From Polyangium sp. y55x31 (GTDB taxonomy: Bacteria > Myxococcota_A > Polyangia > Polyangiales > Polyangiaceae), in contig NZ_JARZHG010000026.1 of assembly GCF_029946505.1 (NCBI RefSeq), positions 105,234 through 169,233 of the forward strand: a stretch of DNA of 64,000 bases. Reading direction: 5' to 3'. Below the pieces are notes generated by a model, which worked only from the letters and a program-made list of their open reading frames with translations, was not told the DNA's origin and did not search any database. The position numbers and the translations under genes were made by a program. The first letter of the stretch is position 1. Every line of letters begins with the position of its first letter. This document shows, piece by piece, positions 39,402 through 48,485 of the stretch.

Positions 39402-40065
39402 ACGTCGGCTCCTCCCCCGAGAACATCCCCAGATAAAGCGCCGCGGTCACGGCGGCCGAGAGCGTGATGGCGCGGCGGTCCTCGGCGGACTCGATGCGGT
39501 CGAAGAGGCCCCGCAGCACCTCGGTGTGCCCCTCGTCGGCCTCGGCGTGGCCCGAGAGGAAGCGGACGGCGCGCTCGATGCCGGGGATCCGTCGCCGCGC
39601 GACGAGGTGCGCCACGGTGGCGCCGGCGCGGGCCTGGGAGAGGGCTTCGAGGACGTAGGCCGTGCCGAGGAAGGCGAGGGGCGAGCCGGCTTCGACCTGG
39701 AATCGGTTCCAGGCGATGTAGGCGGCGACGGCGGGGCAGGGCGACGTCGGCGCGGCCGGGTTCTCGGCGCGGCCGATCGCTCGGAGATCTTCGAGGACCC
39801 AGAGGTCGTGCCCCTGCTCCTCGTCGGCTTTTTGCAAGAAGAGCCGCGCGAGCTCGGGGGCCTTGCCCGCGCGCGCGAGCCGCTCGCCGGCGCGGCGGAG
39901 CAAGGGGCGGGTGTGTCGGACATAAAGATGGGTTTGTCGGAGGAAGGCCGCGTATTCGTCGGTGTCGAGGTCGCCTTCGAGCAGGCGGCGGGCCGTCGGG
40001 TGCGTGTCGAGGGCTGCGAGCAGGTCCGAGATGGTGGTGTCGAGCGTTTCGACGAGGGCGTTCAT
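39373..40065 (-). CDS. Haem-oxygenase-like diiron (TENA/PQQC-type) oxidase
   Basis: A 230-residue helical protein of the iron-containing redox enzyme family. Candidate metal ligands are in ADEEQGHDLW, EALS and HAEADEGHTE, the Glu/His pattern of haem-oxygenase-like diiron oxidases. Known relatives oxidise amino-acid or fatty-acid substrates in natural-product pathways. AAGGAG lies 9 bases before ATG 40065; ATG 40071 (two residues longer) is only 3 bases from it. It is the second gene of an operon, 19 bases after the N-acyltransferase stop, so it may modify that enzyme's product. Confidence 0.75.
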   Translation of the reverse strand: MNALVETLDTTISDLLAALDTHPTARRLLEGDLDTDEYAAFLRQTHLYVRHTRPLLRRAGERLARAGKAPELARLFLQKADEEQGHDLWVLEDLRAIGRAENPAAPTSPCPAVAAYIAWNRFQVEAGSPLAFLGTAYVLEALSQARAGATVAHLVARRRIPGIERAVRFLSGHAEADEGHTEVLRGLFDRIESAEDRRAITLSAAVTAALYLGMFSGEEPTFNVAATPYG

Positions 40066-40084
40066 GGTCATGGGCTCCTTTCAA

Positions 40085-40888
40085 TCAGGCGGCAATCGAG
40101 CCCAGATCGGGGATGACGGGAGGCTTCGCGCGCTGAACGGTGCGCTGCTCGGCGACCGACGCGAGGAGCGGGAGGGCGCACATGCGGAAGCGGGCGTCGT
40201 AGACCGGAGGGCCCACGAAGCGGGCGCGCATGCGGCGGGCGTACATGTCGAGCGTGCGCGGGAGCCGCGAGCGCGCGGGGGATTTCGTGGCCTCGGTGCG
40301 CGCCTGGTCGTCGAAGAACGGGCGCCTGGGCGCGGCGGGGGCGGGCGAAGGGAGGCGCGGGGCGAGGGATAGGTCGTTCCGGACGAACCCGCGCTCGCGG
40401 GCGACGTGCTGGATGAGGCGGGCGTCCTCGATGCCATCGGTCTCGGTGTTTGCCGTGGCAACCCAGTGGCCGACGCCGAGGACGCGGCTCAGGTGGACGG
40501 CGGCGGCGTGGAGCTCGGCGACGGCCATGGAGTGTCTATGGGTGGCGAGGACGCAATACCGCGATGTCTCGGCGAGGCGGAGGCCGGCGGCGGCGAGGGG
40601 GGCGAGGTCGAACTGCGACTCGACGGAGAGGCCGAAGGCGGTGCCGTTCGTGGCGGCGACTTCGGGGTTCGGAAGGAGCAGGCGGAGGGTGCCGACGGCG
40701 ATGTCACCGTCGTAGGCGATGAGGTGAAGGGTCGTGGGCAGGGTATCGAAGGGATCGAGCTCGCGGGGGACCGCGTGGTCTTTCGTGTCGAGGTAGCCGA
40801 GCTCGCGGGCGAAGACGTCGAAACGGACGCGGACGGCGTCGTCGAGGTGTCTCTGGGTTTCGGCGATGATGCAGCGAATGTCCGACAT
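40085..40888 (-). CDS. FeeM/LuxI-like GNAT N-acyltransferase
   Basis: A 267-residue protein. The first about 150 residues resemble the GNAT-type N-acyl amino acid synthase/autoinducer synthase superfamily: an early DAVRVRFDVFARELGY, then ELDPFDTLPTTLHLIAYDGD and AVGTLRLLLPN, and a conserved ETSRYCV. These enzymes join an acyl chain from acyl-ACP to an amino acid or related amine. A Pro/Ala-rich stretch and a basic C-terminal region (about 165-267) are not part of the minimal fold. GGAGG lies 5 bases before the ATG. It opens the two-gene operon with the diiron oxidase, and a repeat pair lies about 120-185 bases upstream. The product is unknown. Confidence 0.75.
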   Translation of the reverse strand: MSDIRCIIAETQRHLDDAVRVRFDVFARELGYLDTKDHAVPRELDPFDTLPTTLHLIAYDGDIAVGTLRLLLPNPEVAATNGTAFGLSVESQFDLAPLAAAGLRLAETSRYCVLATHRHSMAVAELHAAAVHLSRVLGVGHWVATANTETDGIEDARLIQHVARERGFVRNDLSLAPRLPSPAPAAPRRPFFDDQARTEATKSPARSRLPRTLDMYARRMRARFVGPPVYDARFRMCALPLLASVAEQRTVQRAKPPVIPDLGSIAA

Positions 40889-41008
40889 GATGTCCTCCGG
40901 CGGCGCGAGCAGGAAATCGGCTCGGTCGCTGGAGAGGCACCGATTGCAGGTGACGTGCCGGGAGGGAGGGGCGATTTTCAGGCCGAACTTCGAGGGAACG
41001 GGGCGCGC

Positions 41009-41030
41009 GGTGGATCCGGATGGATGCAGC
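41009..41030 (-). repeat. 22-bp direct repeat, copy 1 (candidate operator)
   Basis: GGTGGATCCGG, four variable bases, then ATGCAGC. It lies about 121 bases before the N-acyltransferase start, in the likely promoter region. Confidence 0.75.
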
Positions 41031-41051
41031 GTCGTCGAGAAATGAGGACGA

Positions 41052-41073
41052 GGTGGATCCGGGCGCATGCAGC
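41052..41073 (-). repeat. 22-bp direct repeat, copy 2 (candidate operator)
   Basis: Matches copy 1 at 19 of 22 positions, 43 bases away start to start (about four helical turns), so two proteins could bind the same face. Confidence 0.75.
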
Positions 41074-41587
41074 ACCTTGGGGGGTGCAGCCCTCGGTTCA
41101 CTTGCCCAACCCGTGCATACCGGCGCTGCGCGGATCGCGCAACGAAACGCGCGATGATCGAGAAAGCTCGGCCACGACGGATGCTCCCCGCTCGGCGCGC
41201 GTGGCGGGTACGTGAAGCGTCCGTCCGTGGAACATGCGGGCCGAGGCGCTCGTCGCCGTCCGGGTCCTGGGAGCATCGGGCCCGGCGCCCGTGCTCGGCG
41301 CGGTTCGTCATAGCCCCCGCGAGCGGGTCTCTCCTGACGAATCCACTCCCTCGCCCTTCTGATTCGCGTTTTCGATTCCTCGGAATGCCTGGCCGGTATC
41401 CTTCCGTGCAGCAAGAAACGCGCGCAACCGACTTCGTGGCACCGGCTTTGCTCCGCGAACCGCGCCGTACCTTTCCTGCGCAGGGGCCATTGACGAACCA
41501 GCGAACGGTATGCGTCGAGGGCATGGCCCCCTCCACGCCATTTTTCAGCTCGAAGCCGGTCATCCAATCCAAAGGAGAACAAGCACC

Positions 41588-43117
41588 GTGATTGTCCTTA
41601 AGATGGTGAAGAAACGCGTGGCGCTGCTCGCGTCCGCAGCGGTGTTTCTATCGAGCGGGACGGCCCTTGCCCAGGACATCGCCGCCCTCGAGGAGCTTGG
41701 CAAGCGTGTCTTCTTCGACAACATCTCGAGCCCGAAGCGCCAGGGGTGCCATACCTGTCACGAAGCCGCGAATGGCTGGACGGGCGCAGTCGCCGGCATC
41801 AACAAGAATGGCGTGGCCATCCCCGGTGCGAATCCCAGAGCGGTCGGGCAGCGCAAGCCTCCCAGCAACGCATATGCGAGCTTCAGCCCGGTGTTCGGCG
41901 AAACGCCGAAGACCGTCACCGTCCCCCTGATTTCTCCCGTCCTCGCGTGCGCCCTCGGCATCATGCCTTTTTGCACCGGGGGCACCTTCTGGGATGGGCG
42001 CGCCGAAGGCAGGGCGCCTCTCGTGGCGCCTCCGACCTTCACGGGCGCGGGGGCGACGGCGCACGTGGGCACGGAAATCTTCAACGGCAATGCGGCCCTC
42101 GTGGCCGCGTATGGCCCCTTCATCGGGCCGCTCGCGGATCAGGCGCTCGGGCCCTTTCCGAACGACGTCGAGCAGAACGTTCCCGACGGCGGCGATCACG
42201 GCTTGCCCGGCGCGGAGGCTGTTTGCCTGCACGTCAAGTCGGCCCAATACGCGGAGCTCTACACGAAGGCCTGGGGCGAGCCGATCAACTGCGCCGATCC
42301 GGCCATCGGCTTCAAGCGTGTCGCGCTCGCGATCTCGTCCTGGCAGCATTCCTCCGAGGTCAACTCGTTCAGCTCCCGGCGCGACCAGGGGAACAAGGTC
42401 CTCGATGCCCAGGGCAACCTGGTCCTCGCGCTCCCGTTCTCCAACCTGACGCCCGAGGAGAACCTGGGGCACGATCTTTTTTATGGCCGCAATGACTCGG
42501 GGCTGAACCCCGGCCTGAAGAACGCGAGCTGCGCGCGGTGCCACAACAGCCACAATTCGACGTTCCTCGGGGCCGTCCTGGGCTCCAAGGGCGACGAGCC
42601 GAACCAGGTGTACAGCGACTTCGCTTATCACCACATCGGCGTTCCGGCGAACTGGGAGGCCGAGAACTTCGATCCGGACAATGGGGACGCCGGGATCCTC
42701 GGGCACGCGGATCCCAGCGCCGTGTTCGACTCGGCGAACCCGAACGCGACGCCCCTCGCCGGCCATTACAAGACCCCGACGCTGCGCAACGTCGACAAGC
42801 GCCGCGGCAACGGGTTCACCAAGGCCTACATGCACAATGGCTACTTCAAGAGCCTCGAGCAGGTGGTCCACTTCTACAATACGTCGATCCTGCTCAGGGA
42901 CGACGTGAACTGCCCGCCCGGGACGACGGCGGACGAGGCGATGGAGAGGGGGTGCTGGCCGGCCGCGGAGTTCGATACCCCGAATCAGGCCGGCTTGCTG
43001 GGCCTGATCGGGAACCTGAGGCTCACGGCGGAGGAAGAAGCGGCGCTCGTGGCGTACATGAAGACGCTCACCGACACGGTGACCCCGACGCAGCCGCTGC
43101 CCTACATGGGTAACTGA
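41588..43117 (+). CDS. Dihaem cytochrome c peroxidase (CcpA/MauG family)
   Basis: A 509-residue periplasmic protein with a signal peptide ending near ALAQ. Two c-type haem sites are present: C55-H-T-C58-H59 and C315-A-R-C318-H319, one per domain, as in bacterial dihaem peroxidases. The enzymes reduce H2O2 or, in the MauG branch, oxidise protein side chains. It is longer than typical CcpA (about 330 residues), with an extra about 150 residues between the haem sites. GTG 41588 has AGGAG 10 bases upstream; ATG 41603 is an alternative. It converges on the esterase gene with 3 bases between stops. Confidence 0.85.
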   Translation: MIVLKMVKKRVALLASAAVFLSSGTALAQDIAALEELGKRVFFDNISSPKRQGCHTCHEAANGWTGAVAGINKNGVAIPGANPRAVGQRKPPSNAYASFSPVFGETPKTVTVPLISPVLACALGIMPFCTGGTFWDGRAEGRAPLVAPPTFTGAGATAHVGTEIFNGNAALVAAYGPFIGPLADQALGPFPNDVEQNVPDGGDHGLPGAEAVCLHVKSAQYAELYTKAWGEPINCADPAIGFKRVALAISSWQHSSEVNSFSSRRDQGNKVLDAQGNLVLALPFSNLTPEENLGHDLFYGRNDSGLNPGLKNASCARCHNSHNSTFLGAVLGSKGDEPNQVYSDFAYHHIGVPANWEAENFDPDNGDAGILGHADPSAVFDSANPNATPLAGHYKTPTLRNVDKRRGNGFTKAYMHNGYFKSLEQVVHFYNTSILLRDDVNCPPGTTADEAMERGCWPAAEFDTPNQAGLLGLIGNLRLTAEEEAALVAYMKTLTDTVTPTQPLPYMGN

Positions 43118-43120
43118 GAT

Positions 43121-44074
43121 TCACGGCTCCGGAGACTTCGGATGCGCGAGCAGCCACTCCACGACCTTCGGGGCGAAATTCGGCCCGAGCCCCGGGACGT
43201 GCGTCCCGCCGTCGATGGACCAGAGCTCCGCCGCGCCGCCCGCCTTGCAGCCCGTCGTGTATTTCGAGACGCTGGTCTCGGCGCCTTCGATCGTCGCGTC
43301 GAGGTCGAGCGCTTCGCCGGCGGACGGCGTGAGCGCGCAGCCGTTCTTTTGCGCCCATGATTCGGTCGTCGCGACGGCGCCAGGATAACTCACGCCCATG
43401 ATCGTCTCGCCGTCGTAGAGCACGGTGTCGTCCGCCGTGCCGTGGATCTGCAGCACCGCGACGGGGTTTTCCGCGGCACATTTCGTCGGATCGTTCCAGG
43501 TCGCGCCCGCGAGGCTCGCGATGCCGGCGACGAGGTCCGAGCGGTCGCAGGCCATCCGGTGCGACATGTAGCCGCCATTCGAGTGACCCACGAAATACAC
43601 CCGCTTCGGGTCGACCTTGTAATGCTCTCCGATCTCGGTGACGAGCCCCGAGAGGTAAGCGACGTCGTCGACGCCCACGCCGCCGAAATCGCAGCAGGCG
43701 TCCGTCGCGTTCCAGAAGCGCTTCGACTCCGCGTCGGGCGTACCGTCCGGGTGCGCATACAAAAAGCCGTGTTTGTCCGCCTGGGGCTTCAATTGAAACA
43801 AGAGCTCCTGGACGAAGCCGGAGGCGCCGTAGCCGTGGAGCAGAATGACGAGCGGGGAGGGTTTGGCCGGGTCGAGGCCGGGAGGGACGTGGACGGTGAC
43901 GGGGCGATCGCCGCCGACGATGAGCTCGCTGGGCTCCTCGCCGCCGGCGCCCCCGGCGCCACCCGTGCCTCCGGAGCCGGCGGCGCCGCTCGACCCAGCG
44001 GGATTCGAGGCGCAGGCCAAAGCAAATACGAACGGTATGGATGCGAGGGCAAGGGAGGGGTAGAAGCGCGTCAT
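43121..44074 (-). CDS. PHB depolymerase/feruloyl-esterase-like lipoprotein
   Basis: A 317-residue lipoprotein (lipobox ALAC, Cys21; Gly/Ala/Ser linker to about 45). The LpqC/polyhydroxybutyrate-depolymerase fold shows HGYGASG, the Ser nucleophile in VGHSNGGY near 167, an Asp in HGTADD near 224 and the His in GGTHVP near 292. It likely hydrolyses esters outside the cell; polymer or plant feruloyl esters are possible. Its ATG (44072-44074) overlaps the ATG of the divergent TPR-CHAT gene. TAAGCT lies 6 bases upstream, inside the other gene's coding sequence. Confidence 0.85.
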   Translation of the reverse strand: MTRFYPSLALASIPFVFALACASNPAGSSGAAGSGGTGGAGGAGGEEPSELIVGGDRPVTVHVPPGLDPAKPSPLVILLHGYGASGFVQELLFQLKPQADKHGFLYAHPDGTPDAESKRFWNATDACCDFGGVGVDDVAYLSGLVTEIGEHYKVDPKRVYFVGHSNGGYMSHRMACDRSDLVAGIASLAGATWNDPTKCAAENPVAVLQIHGTADDTVLYDGETIMGVSYPGAVATTESWAQKNGCALTPSAGEALDLDATIEGAETSVSKYTTGCKAGGAAELWSIDGGTHVPGLGPNFAPKVVEWLLAHPKSPEP

Positions 44075-47000
44075 GGCGCGAGCTTACCGCACGTTCCGTC
44101 GGATCTCCTCGGTGTTCCTCCTCGCGGGGGCCACGCTCGCCGCGGCGCCCGCCCTGGGCGCGCCGCCGAAGACCGGCCCGAAAGCGGCGCTATCGGCCGC
44201 GGATCAGGCGGCGCTGAAGGAGTCGCAGGAGCTCGTCGTCGAGGCGCAGCGGCTGCTCGAAAAGAAGCAATACGACGCCGCGCTCGCGCCGGCGCTGAAG
44301 GCCCTCGCGATCCGGGAGAAGATCGATCCCGAGAGCGTCTGGGTGAAGATGAGCCTGCGCCAGGTGGCGGAGATTCACGGGGGGAAGAAGCAGTTTGCCC
44401 GCGCCGTGCCCTACTGGGAGAAGCTGCTCGCGCTCGTCGAGAAGAAACCGGACAACGACGCAGATCTCCGCTATCGCATCCACGAGCTCGCGGAGGCGCT
44501 GCAAGGCGCAGGCGAGCACGCGCGCGCCCTCAAGCTGTTCGAGCGCGAGATCGCCATCAGCGTGAAGTCGAGCCGCGGCGTCGAGGGCGAGGACGTGATC
44601 CGGCCGCTCGCGGCGATGGCGGAGTCGTTGAAGGCGCTCCGGCAGTACGACGAGGCCGAGGCCAAGCTGCTCCGCGCGATCAAGATCTGCGAGGACGTCA
44701 CGCGGAGCCGAAAGCCGTACCCGTATCTGATGGTGAACCTCGGCCGGCTGTACCACGAGACCGGGCGGTACACGCGGGCCGAGCCGGTGCGCGCGCAGGC
44801 CGTCGAGCTGCGGGCGGACGTGGGAGGATTCCGGTTCAACGCCACGGAGGAGATGGGCCACCTCGCGCAGACGCGGATGGCGCTGCAGGATTATCCGGGC
44901 GCGCAGATCGTCCTCGACGAGATCGTGGCGATCATGCAGGAACGCGGCGGGGAAGCGAGCCTCGGTTACGCGAACGCGCTCGTGATGCGCGCCGTGCTCG
45001 ACGTGGAGACCGGCGCGTACGATCAGGCCGAGCCGCGGCTCTCGCGCGCGCAGGCGATCCTCGACAAGAGCGCCGAAAAAGGGGACGACGCGGCGGCTCT
45101 GCGAGTCGTCTTGCAGTGGATCCTCGGGCGCATCGCGACGCAGAAGGGAGATTTTTCCCGCGCGGAGACGTGGCTTTCGCGCACGCTCGCCCATTACGAG
45201 AAGACGAGCGGGCCAAAGGACGAATCCGTGGCCGAGGTGGCGGCGAACCTCGCCGATCTTTACCGGCGCGCGCAGAAGCTCGACAAGGCCGAGGTCCACG
45301 CCACGCGGGCGCTCGGGATCTACGACGAGCTGCTCCCGCCGATGCACCCGGATCGCGCCGAGTCGCGGGCGATCCTCGGGCGCATCCGCGAGATGCGCGG
45401 GGACGCGGCGGGCGCGAAGAAGCTCCACGACGAGGCACTCGCGGCGCGTGAAAAAACGTTCGGCAAGGAGCACCCGTTCGTCGCGTCGTCGCTGCTCGAT
45501 CTCGCGGATCTCGCGCGGCGGCAGAAAAACGCGGGCGAGGCAGAGCCGCTGTACAAGCGGGCGATCGCCATCTTCGAGAAGACGTTCGGAGGCCAGCACG
45601 AGAAGGTGGCGGCGTCGCTCGAAGGGCTCGCCGCGCTTTACGTGGACGCGGGCAAGCTCGATCTCGCGCAGCGGGCGGCGGGGCACGCGGCCGAGATCCG
45701 CGAGAGGCAGGCGGCGCTCGTGATCGCGGGTGGATCCGAGGCGCAGAAGCGCGCGTTCGTAGCGACGATGCGCACGGGGACCGATTTCCTCACGAGCCTG
45801 CACGCGCGGACGATGCCCGCGGACGCAGAGGCGAGGAAGCTCGCGCTGACCACGATCTTGCAGCGAAAAGGGCGCGTGCTCGACGTCATGGCGAGCTCGC
45901 TCGCGGCGCTGCGGCGCAAGCTCGGTCCCGAGGAGGCGAAGCTCGCGGACGAGCTCGCGGCGGCCCGGAGCGAGGTCGCGCGGCTCGCGATGCGCGGGCC
46001 CGCCGGCCAGCTCCTCGAGGAGTTCAAGGCGGATCTCGCGCAGCGCGAGGAGAAGGCGCGGGCGATCGAGGAGAAGATGGGCGGGCGGAGCGACGTGTTC
46101 CGCGCCGAGGAGACACCCGTCACGATCGAGCGCGTACAAGCGCAGGTGCCCGCGGGGACGGCGCTCGTGGAGATCTCGCTCTACGTGCCGCGGCGCTCGG
46201 CCGACGTGGACATGCCGAGCCGCGAGGGGCCGCCGCGGTTCGCGGCGTACGTGCTCGATGCGTCGGGGAAGGTGAGCTTCGTGGATCTCGGCGAGAGCGG
46301 GCCGATCGAGGCGGCGACGAAGGCGCTGCGCGAGACGCTCACGTCGTCGCTCGACCAGGATCCGAAGCCGCCGGCGCGGACGCTCGACGGGCTCGTCATG
46401 CAGAAGATCCGGCCGCTCCTCGGGGGAAAAACCAAGCTCATGATCGCGGCCGACGGCGCGCTCTCGCTCGTGCCGTTCGCGGCGCTCGTCGACGAGGAGG
46501 GGCGATATCTGGTCGAGCGGTTCGAGATCTCGTACCTCACGAGCGGGCGGGATCTCTTGCGGCTCGCGCGGACGGCGCCGCCGGGGCGAGGCGCGCTCGT
46601 CCTGGCAAACCCCGCGTTCGGCCAGCGCGCGCAGGGGGAGAGCGCGCTCGTGATGCTGGAGGACAAACCCGACGCGAAGACGCGGGGCCTCGACAAGGCG
46701 TATTTCGAGCCGCTGCCGGCGACCGCGGTCGAGGCACGCGCGCTCGCCCCGATCCTGCCGGGCGCCGCGGTGCACGTGGACCTCGAGGCGACGGAGTCGA
46801 CGCTGAAGACGGCGCGCGCGCCGCGGATCGTGCACGTGGCGACGCACGGGTTTTTCCTGGCTGCGAAGGGCGTGGCGGCGCGCGCGGCGGCGCAAGGCGA
46901 ACGTGGGCTCGAGCTCGAACCGGCGCCGGACTGGCTGCCGGATGATCCGCTGCTCCGCTCGGGGCTCGCGTTCGCGGGGGCGAACGCGAAGAAGGGCGGC

Positions 47001-47543
47001 GGCGGCGAGGACGGGATCCTCACGGCGCTCGAAGCGAGCTCGCTCGATCTTTGGGGCACCAAGCTCGTCGTGCTCTCGGCGTGCGAGACGGGCCTCGGCG
47101 ACGTGCAGCGCGGCGAGGGCGTGTATGGCCTGCGGCGCGCGCTCTTCGTGGCCGGCGCCGAGGCGCTCGTCGCGAGCTTGTGGAAGGTCGCGGACGAGGA
47201 GACGCAGCGGCTCATGGTGGACTATTACCAGCGCGTCACGAAGGGCAGCGGCCGCAGCACCGCGCTCCGCGACGTGCAGCTCGCCATGCTCGCCGACGAG
47301 CCCACGTCGCACCCGTACTTCTGGGCGAGCTTCGGCGTGTTCGGGGATCCGTCGCCGATGGGCCCGGAGATCAAGGTCGAGGGCGATCATCGAACGCCCC
47401 ACGAAGAGCCGCGGATCCTGCCCGTGAAACCCGGCCCGCGCGGGTGCGCGTGCAGCTTCCCGGAACCCACGAGGGAAGAGCCTCTCGTGCTCGTGAGTTT
47501 GTTCGGGGTCCTCGCGCTCGTCGCGCGGCGGCGGAAGGGGTGA
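44073..47543 (+). CDS. Exported TPR-CHAT peptidase-like protein with MYXO-CTERM tail
   Basis: A 1156-residue protein with a signal peptide (about 1-30). Tetratricopeptide repeats (about 40-560) are followed by a coiled region and a CHAT caspase-like domain (about 770-1115). The catalytic dyad is present: His in VHVATHGFFL near 923 and Cys in VLSACETG near 1003. The end reads G-C1125-A-C1127, a hydrophobic helix (PLVLVSLFGVLALVA) and RRRKG, a textbook MYXO-CTERM sorting signal. CHAT-TPR proteins are usually cytoplasmic proteases; this one should be displayed at the cell surface or shed. Substrate unknown. Confidence 0.85.
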   Translation: MARAYRTFRRISSVFLLAGATLAAAPALGAPPKTGPKAALSAADQAALKESQELVVEAQRLLEKKQYDAALAPALKALAIREKIDPESVWVKMSLRQVAEIHGGKKQFARAVPYWEKLLALVEKKPDNDADLRYRIHELAEALQGAGEHARALKLFEREIAISVKSSRGVEGEDVIRPLAAMAESLKALRQYDEAEAKLLRAIKICEDVTRSRKPYPYLMVNLGRLYHETGRYTRAEPVRAQAVELRADVGGFRFNATEEMGHLAQTRMALQDYPGAQIVLDEIVAIMQERGGEASLGYANALVMRAVLDVETGAYDQAEPRLSRAQAILDKSAEKGDDAAALRVVLQWILGRIATQKGDFSRAETWLSRTLAHYEKTSGPKDESVAEVAANLADLYRRAQKLDKAEVHATRALGIYDELLPPMHPDRAESRAILGRIREMRGDAAGAKKLHDEALAAREKTFGKEHPFVASSLLDLADLARRQKNAGEAEPLYKRAIAIFEKTFGGQHEKVAASLEGLAALYVDAGKLDLAQRAAGHAAEIRERQAALVIAGGSEAQKRAFVATMRTGTDFLTSLHARTMPADAEARKLALTTILQRKGRVLDVMASSLAALRRKLGPEEAKLADELAAARSEVARLAMRGPAGQLLEEFKADLAQREEKARAIEEKMGGRSDVFRAEETPVTIERVQAQVPAGTALVEISLYVPRRSADVDMPSREGPPRFAAYVLDASGKVSFVDLGESGPIEAATKALRETLTSSLDQDPKPPARTLDGLVMQKIRPLLGGKTKLMIAADGALSLVPFAALVDEEGRYLVERFEISYLTSGRDLLRLARTAPPGRGALVLANPAFGQRAQGESALVMLEDKPDAKTRGLDKAYFEPLPATAVEARALAPILPGAAVHVDLEATESTLKTARAPRIVHVATHGFFLAAKGVAARAAAQGERGLELEPAPDWLPDDPLLRSGLAFAGANAKKGGGGEDGILTALEASSLDLWGTKLVVLSACETGLGDVQRGEGVYGLRRALFVAGAEALVASLWKVADEETQRLMVDYYQRVTKGSGRSTALRDVQLAMLADEPTSHPYFWASFGVFGDPSPMGPEIKVEGDHRTPHEEPRILPVKPGPRGCACSFPEPTREEPLVLVSLFGVLALVARRRKG
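44081..44086 (-). promoter_or_regulatory. Candidate -10 element (TAAGCT) of the esterase gene
   Basis: On the minus strand TAAGCT is followed by 6 bases and ATG 44074. It lies within codons 3-5 of the divergent CHAT gene. Confidence 0.35.
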
Positions 47544-47549
47544 TAGGGT
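47544..47549 (+). promoter_or_regulatory. Candidate -10 element (TAGGGT), leaderless start
   Basis: TAGGGT lies 6 bases before ATG 47556 and immediately follows the CHAT stop codon; there is no ribosome-binding site. Confidence 0.35.
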
Positions 47550-47555
47550 CGCGCC

Positions 47556-48485
47556 ATGCTGGCCATCGAGGCCCGGGGGCTTCGGAAAACGTACGGCGGG
47601 GGTTTTCCACGGGGCGCGGAAAAGGAGGCGCTCGCGGGGCTCGATCTCGTGATCTCCGAGGGCGCGGCGTTTGGCCTGATCGGGCTCAATGGCGCGGGAA
47701 AAACCACGTTCATCAAGGCGCTGCTCGGCGTCGTGCGGCCGAGCGCGGGCGTCGTGCGGGTCCTCGGCAAGGACCCGGAGGACCCGGCCGCGCGCGCCCA
47801 GATCGGGTATCTGCCGGAGCGGCTCTTTTTGCCGCACGCGTTCACGCCCGTGCAATTCCTGGAGAGCGTGGCGCGATTGAAAGGGATCCCGCGCGCCGAC
47901 GACGAGGTGCGGCGGCAGATCGGTCGGGTGGGGCTCTCCGGCGACGAGGGGCGCCGGATCGGGGGTTTTTCCAAGGGAATGCGGCAGCGGCTCGGGCTCG
48001 CGGCGGCGCTGCTCGGCGGGCCGATGCTGCTCGTGCTCGATGAGCCGACGGACGGCGTCGATCCGCTCGGCCGGGCGGAGATCCGCCGGATCCTCGCGGA
48101 GGAGCGGGCGCGGGGGGCGACGCTGTTTCTGAATTCGCACCTGCTCTCGGAGACGGAGCGCATCTGCGATCGGATCGGCATTCTCTCGGGCGGGCGGCTC
48201 CTCCGGGAAGGGCCGATCGAGGCGCTTTGCGGGAGCGAGACGCGGTATCGCGTGCGGTTTGCCCCGCCTCTCGACGCCGCGGCGCTCCAGGCGCTCGGCT
48301 TTCGGCCGGCGGAGGGGGAGGGCGTGTTCGTCGTGGATGCGGCGGATCCTACGGCGTTGAACGATCTGCTCGATCGAGCGCGGGGCACCGGGGCGCGGCT
48401 CGTGGGGCTCACGCACGACGTGCGGGATCTCGAGGATGTGCTGGCGGAGGCGCTCGGCCACGGAGGGGAGCGGGGACACGCGTGA
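47556..48485 (+). CDS. ABC transporter ATP-binding protein
   Basis: A 309-residue ATPase with Walker A GLNGAGKTTF near 45, ABC signature in FSKGMRQRLGLA near 142, and Walker B MLLVLDEPTDG near 165. The C-terminal about 90 residues form the regulatory extension typical of ABC-2 exporters such as CcmA/NatA types. It is coupled by a GTGA overlap to the permease gene. Transported substrate unknown. Confidence 0.9.
   Translation: MLAIEARGLRKTYGGGFPRGAEKEALAGLDLVISEGAAFGLIGLNGAGKTTFIKALLGVVRPSAGVVRVLGKDPEDPAARAQIGYLPERLFLPHAFTPVQFLESVARLKGIPRADDEVRRQIGRVGLSGDEGRRIGGFSKGMRQRLGLAAALLGGPMLLVLDEPTDGVDPLGRAEIRRILAEERARGATLFLNSHLLSETERICDRIGILSGGRLLREGPIEALCGSETRYRVRFAPPLDAAALQALGFRPAEGEGVFVVDAADPTALNDLLDRARGTGARLVGLTHDVRDLEDVLAEALGHGGERGHA

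Larger units (their letters stand above)
40889..41587. other. Long divergent intergenic region (about 700 bases)
   Basis: This gap separates the N-acyltransferase operon from the cytochrome peroxidase. Open frames in it show no homology and poor codon bias. It holds a pair of 22-bp direct repeats (41009 and 41052), and a TATCCT at 41397 that could serve the peroxidase with a long leader. It may also hide a small RNA; none could be identified. Confidence 0.5.

Noticed and set aside
44073..47543. TPR-CHAT as part of a type III-E CRISPR or gasdermin system
   Set aside because: The protein is exported and no cas or gasdermin-like gene is adjacent.
44190..48479. 1429-residue minus-strand open frame over the CHAT and ABC genes
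   Set aside because: The same GC-bias artefact; CHAT and ABC motifs on the plus strand are unambiguous.
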